This document shows positions 5,652 through 5,968 of a stretch of DNA of 5,968 bases, piece after piece. The translations under genes were made by a program, and so were the position numbers. Source of the stretch: Chloroflexia bacterium. Lineage in GTDB: Bacteria > Chloroflexota > Chloroflexia > Thermobaculales > Thermobaculaceae. The first letter of the stretch is position 1, and each line of letters starts with the position of its first letter. The notes below the pieces were generated by a model. It had not been told where the DNA came from. It saw only the letters and a program-made list of their open reading frames with translations, and did no database searches. The DNA is taken from positions 1 through 5,968 of the forward strand of contig JACDAU010000245.1 in assembly GCA_013695265.1 (NCBI GenBank), written 5' to 3'.

Positions 5652-5968
5652 GTGCCGCACCCTCAGAGTAACCGCGAAGTGGCGGACACTCTTCTGCTCC
5701 TTGCGGACCTGCTGGAGATCCGCGGGGAGGCGGTCTTCAAGATCGCAGCGTATCGCAAAGCTGCCGGGAGCATCAGCGCCCTTGCCGAACCGCTAACCGC
5801 GGTACGTGACCGAAAGGAGCTGGAGCAGGTGCCGGGTGTTGACAAGGCGATCGCGCAAAAAGGGCTCTCCCGCGTTTCAGGTGGTGACCGCTATATGTGG
5901 TGCCCCTCTTCAGGCCACTCGTGGCGTGGATACTCGGCTTTCGCTGGAGCGAGGCTGCCCATATGTAG
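5652..5968 (+). CDS. N-terminal fragment of a PolX-family DNA polymerase, probably interrupted
   Basis: The frame opens at GTG 5652 and stays open to the window edge (105 codons). Residues 7-70 match the N-terminal helix-hairpin-helix domain of bacterial PolX (polymerase beta family, usually followed by a PHP exonuclease domain, about 570 residues in full). The pattern runs NREVADTLLLLADLLEIRGE, then FKIAAYRKAAGSI, then LEQVPGVDKAIAQK. Such enzymes fill short gaps in DNA repair. After residue 70 (codon 5859-5861) the expected helix continuing as IEELLxTG is missing and is replaced by unrelated residues (GLSRVSGGDRYMWCPSSGH). A one-base shift at the A-tract does not restore the family pattern in either other frame, so an insertion is more likely than a simple frameshift. 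D64 also replaces the hairpin glycine usual in PGxGK. Identity as PolX is fairly firm; the break is inference. Confidence 0.7.
   Translation, partial: MPHPQSNREVADTLLLLADLLEIRGEAVFKIAAYRKAAGSISALAEPLTAVRDRKELEQVPGVDKAIAQKGLSRVSGGDRYMWCPSSGHSWRGYSAFAGARLPIC
5863..5968. mobile_element. Possible end of an ISL3-like insertion sequence
   Basis: From 5863 the sequence begins GGCTCTCCCGCGTTTC and continues with GGTGGTGA, resembling the terminal inverted repeats of ISL3-family elements, which commonly start GGCTCT. It starts just where PolX similarity ends. The 8 bases before it (5855-5862, GCAAAAAG) are A-rich and of the length this family duplicates on insertion. No transposase domain is visible in the 106 bases available in any frame, and the other end lies outside the window, so this rests on the terminal motif and the break in homology only. 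Confidence 0.4.

Noticed and set aside
5861..5968. Simple frameshift in the A-tract explaining the loss of PolX similarity
   Set aside because: Reading either other frame after the A-tract does not give the expected helix that follows the hairpin; one of them stops within about 11 codons.

Overview
This 5,968-bp window looks like a piece of a moderately GC-rich bacterial chromosome. The gene style and arrangement (a MoxR ATPase, a DUF58 protein and a large membrane transglutaminase in one operon beside a PolX-type DNA polymerase gene, with many GTG/TTG starts) would fit Chloroflexota such as Thermomicrobia. That assignment is an impression from the protein sequences, not a search result.

Left part (1-663, plus strand): a short ORF (3-203) holds only a SAM-like core-binding helical module of the kind found at the N-terminus of tyrosine recombinases, with no catalytic domain. 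A 124-bp spacer with an extended -10 promoter follows. Next is a small unrecognised protein (328-663) with a lysine-rich tail and a strong ribosome binding site in front of a TTG start.

Central part (673-5541, minus strand): a compact three-gene operon, read right to left as MoxR-family AAA+ ATPase (4588-5541), DUF58/vWA-like membrane protein (3321-4574) and TgpA-like transglutaminase (673-3324). The genes are coupled: the stop codon of moxR lies in the Shine-Dalgarno sequence of the DUF58 gene, and the DUF58 gene overlaps the transglutaminase gene by 4 bp (GTGA). This trio is a widespread conserved neighbourhood. The ATPase probably remodels or activates the DUF58 protein and the transglutaminase, whose catalytic domain should face outside the membrane. 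The substrate is not evident. A GC-rich hairpin spans the point where this operon and the small plus-strand gene converge.

Right part (5542-5968): a 110-bp divergent intergenic region carries an extended -10 promoter for the operon, overlapped by a possible weaker promoter on the plus strand. A plus-strand gene then begins at 5652 with the N-terminal helix-hairpin-helix domain of a PolX-family DNA polymerase. Its similarity stops abruptly after codon 70. The next bases begin GGCTCT, as the ends of ISL3-family insertion sequences do, so the gene may be broken by a mobile element that runs off the window.

No CRISPR array, tRNA or rRNA was seen, and no convincing new system. The most useful leads are the interrupted PolX gene, the shared divergent promoter, the absence of ATG starts in all six genes, and the stand-alone recombinase-type DNA-binding module.
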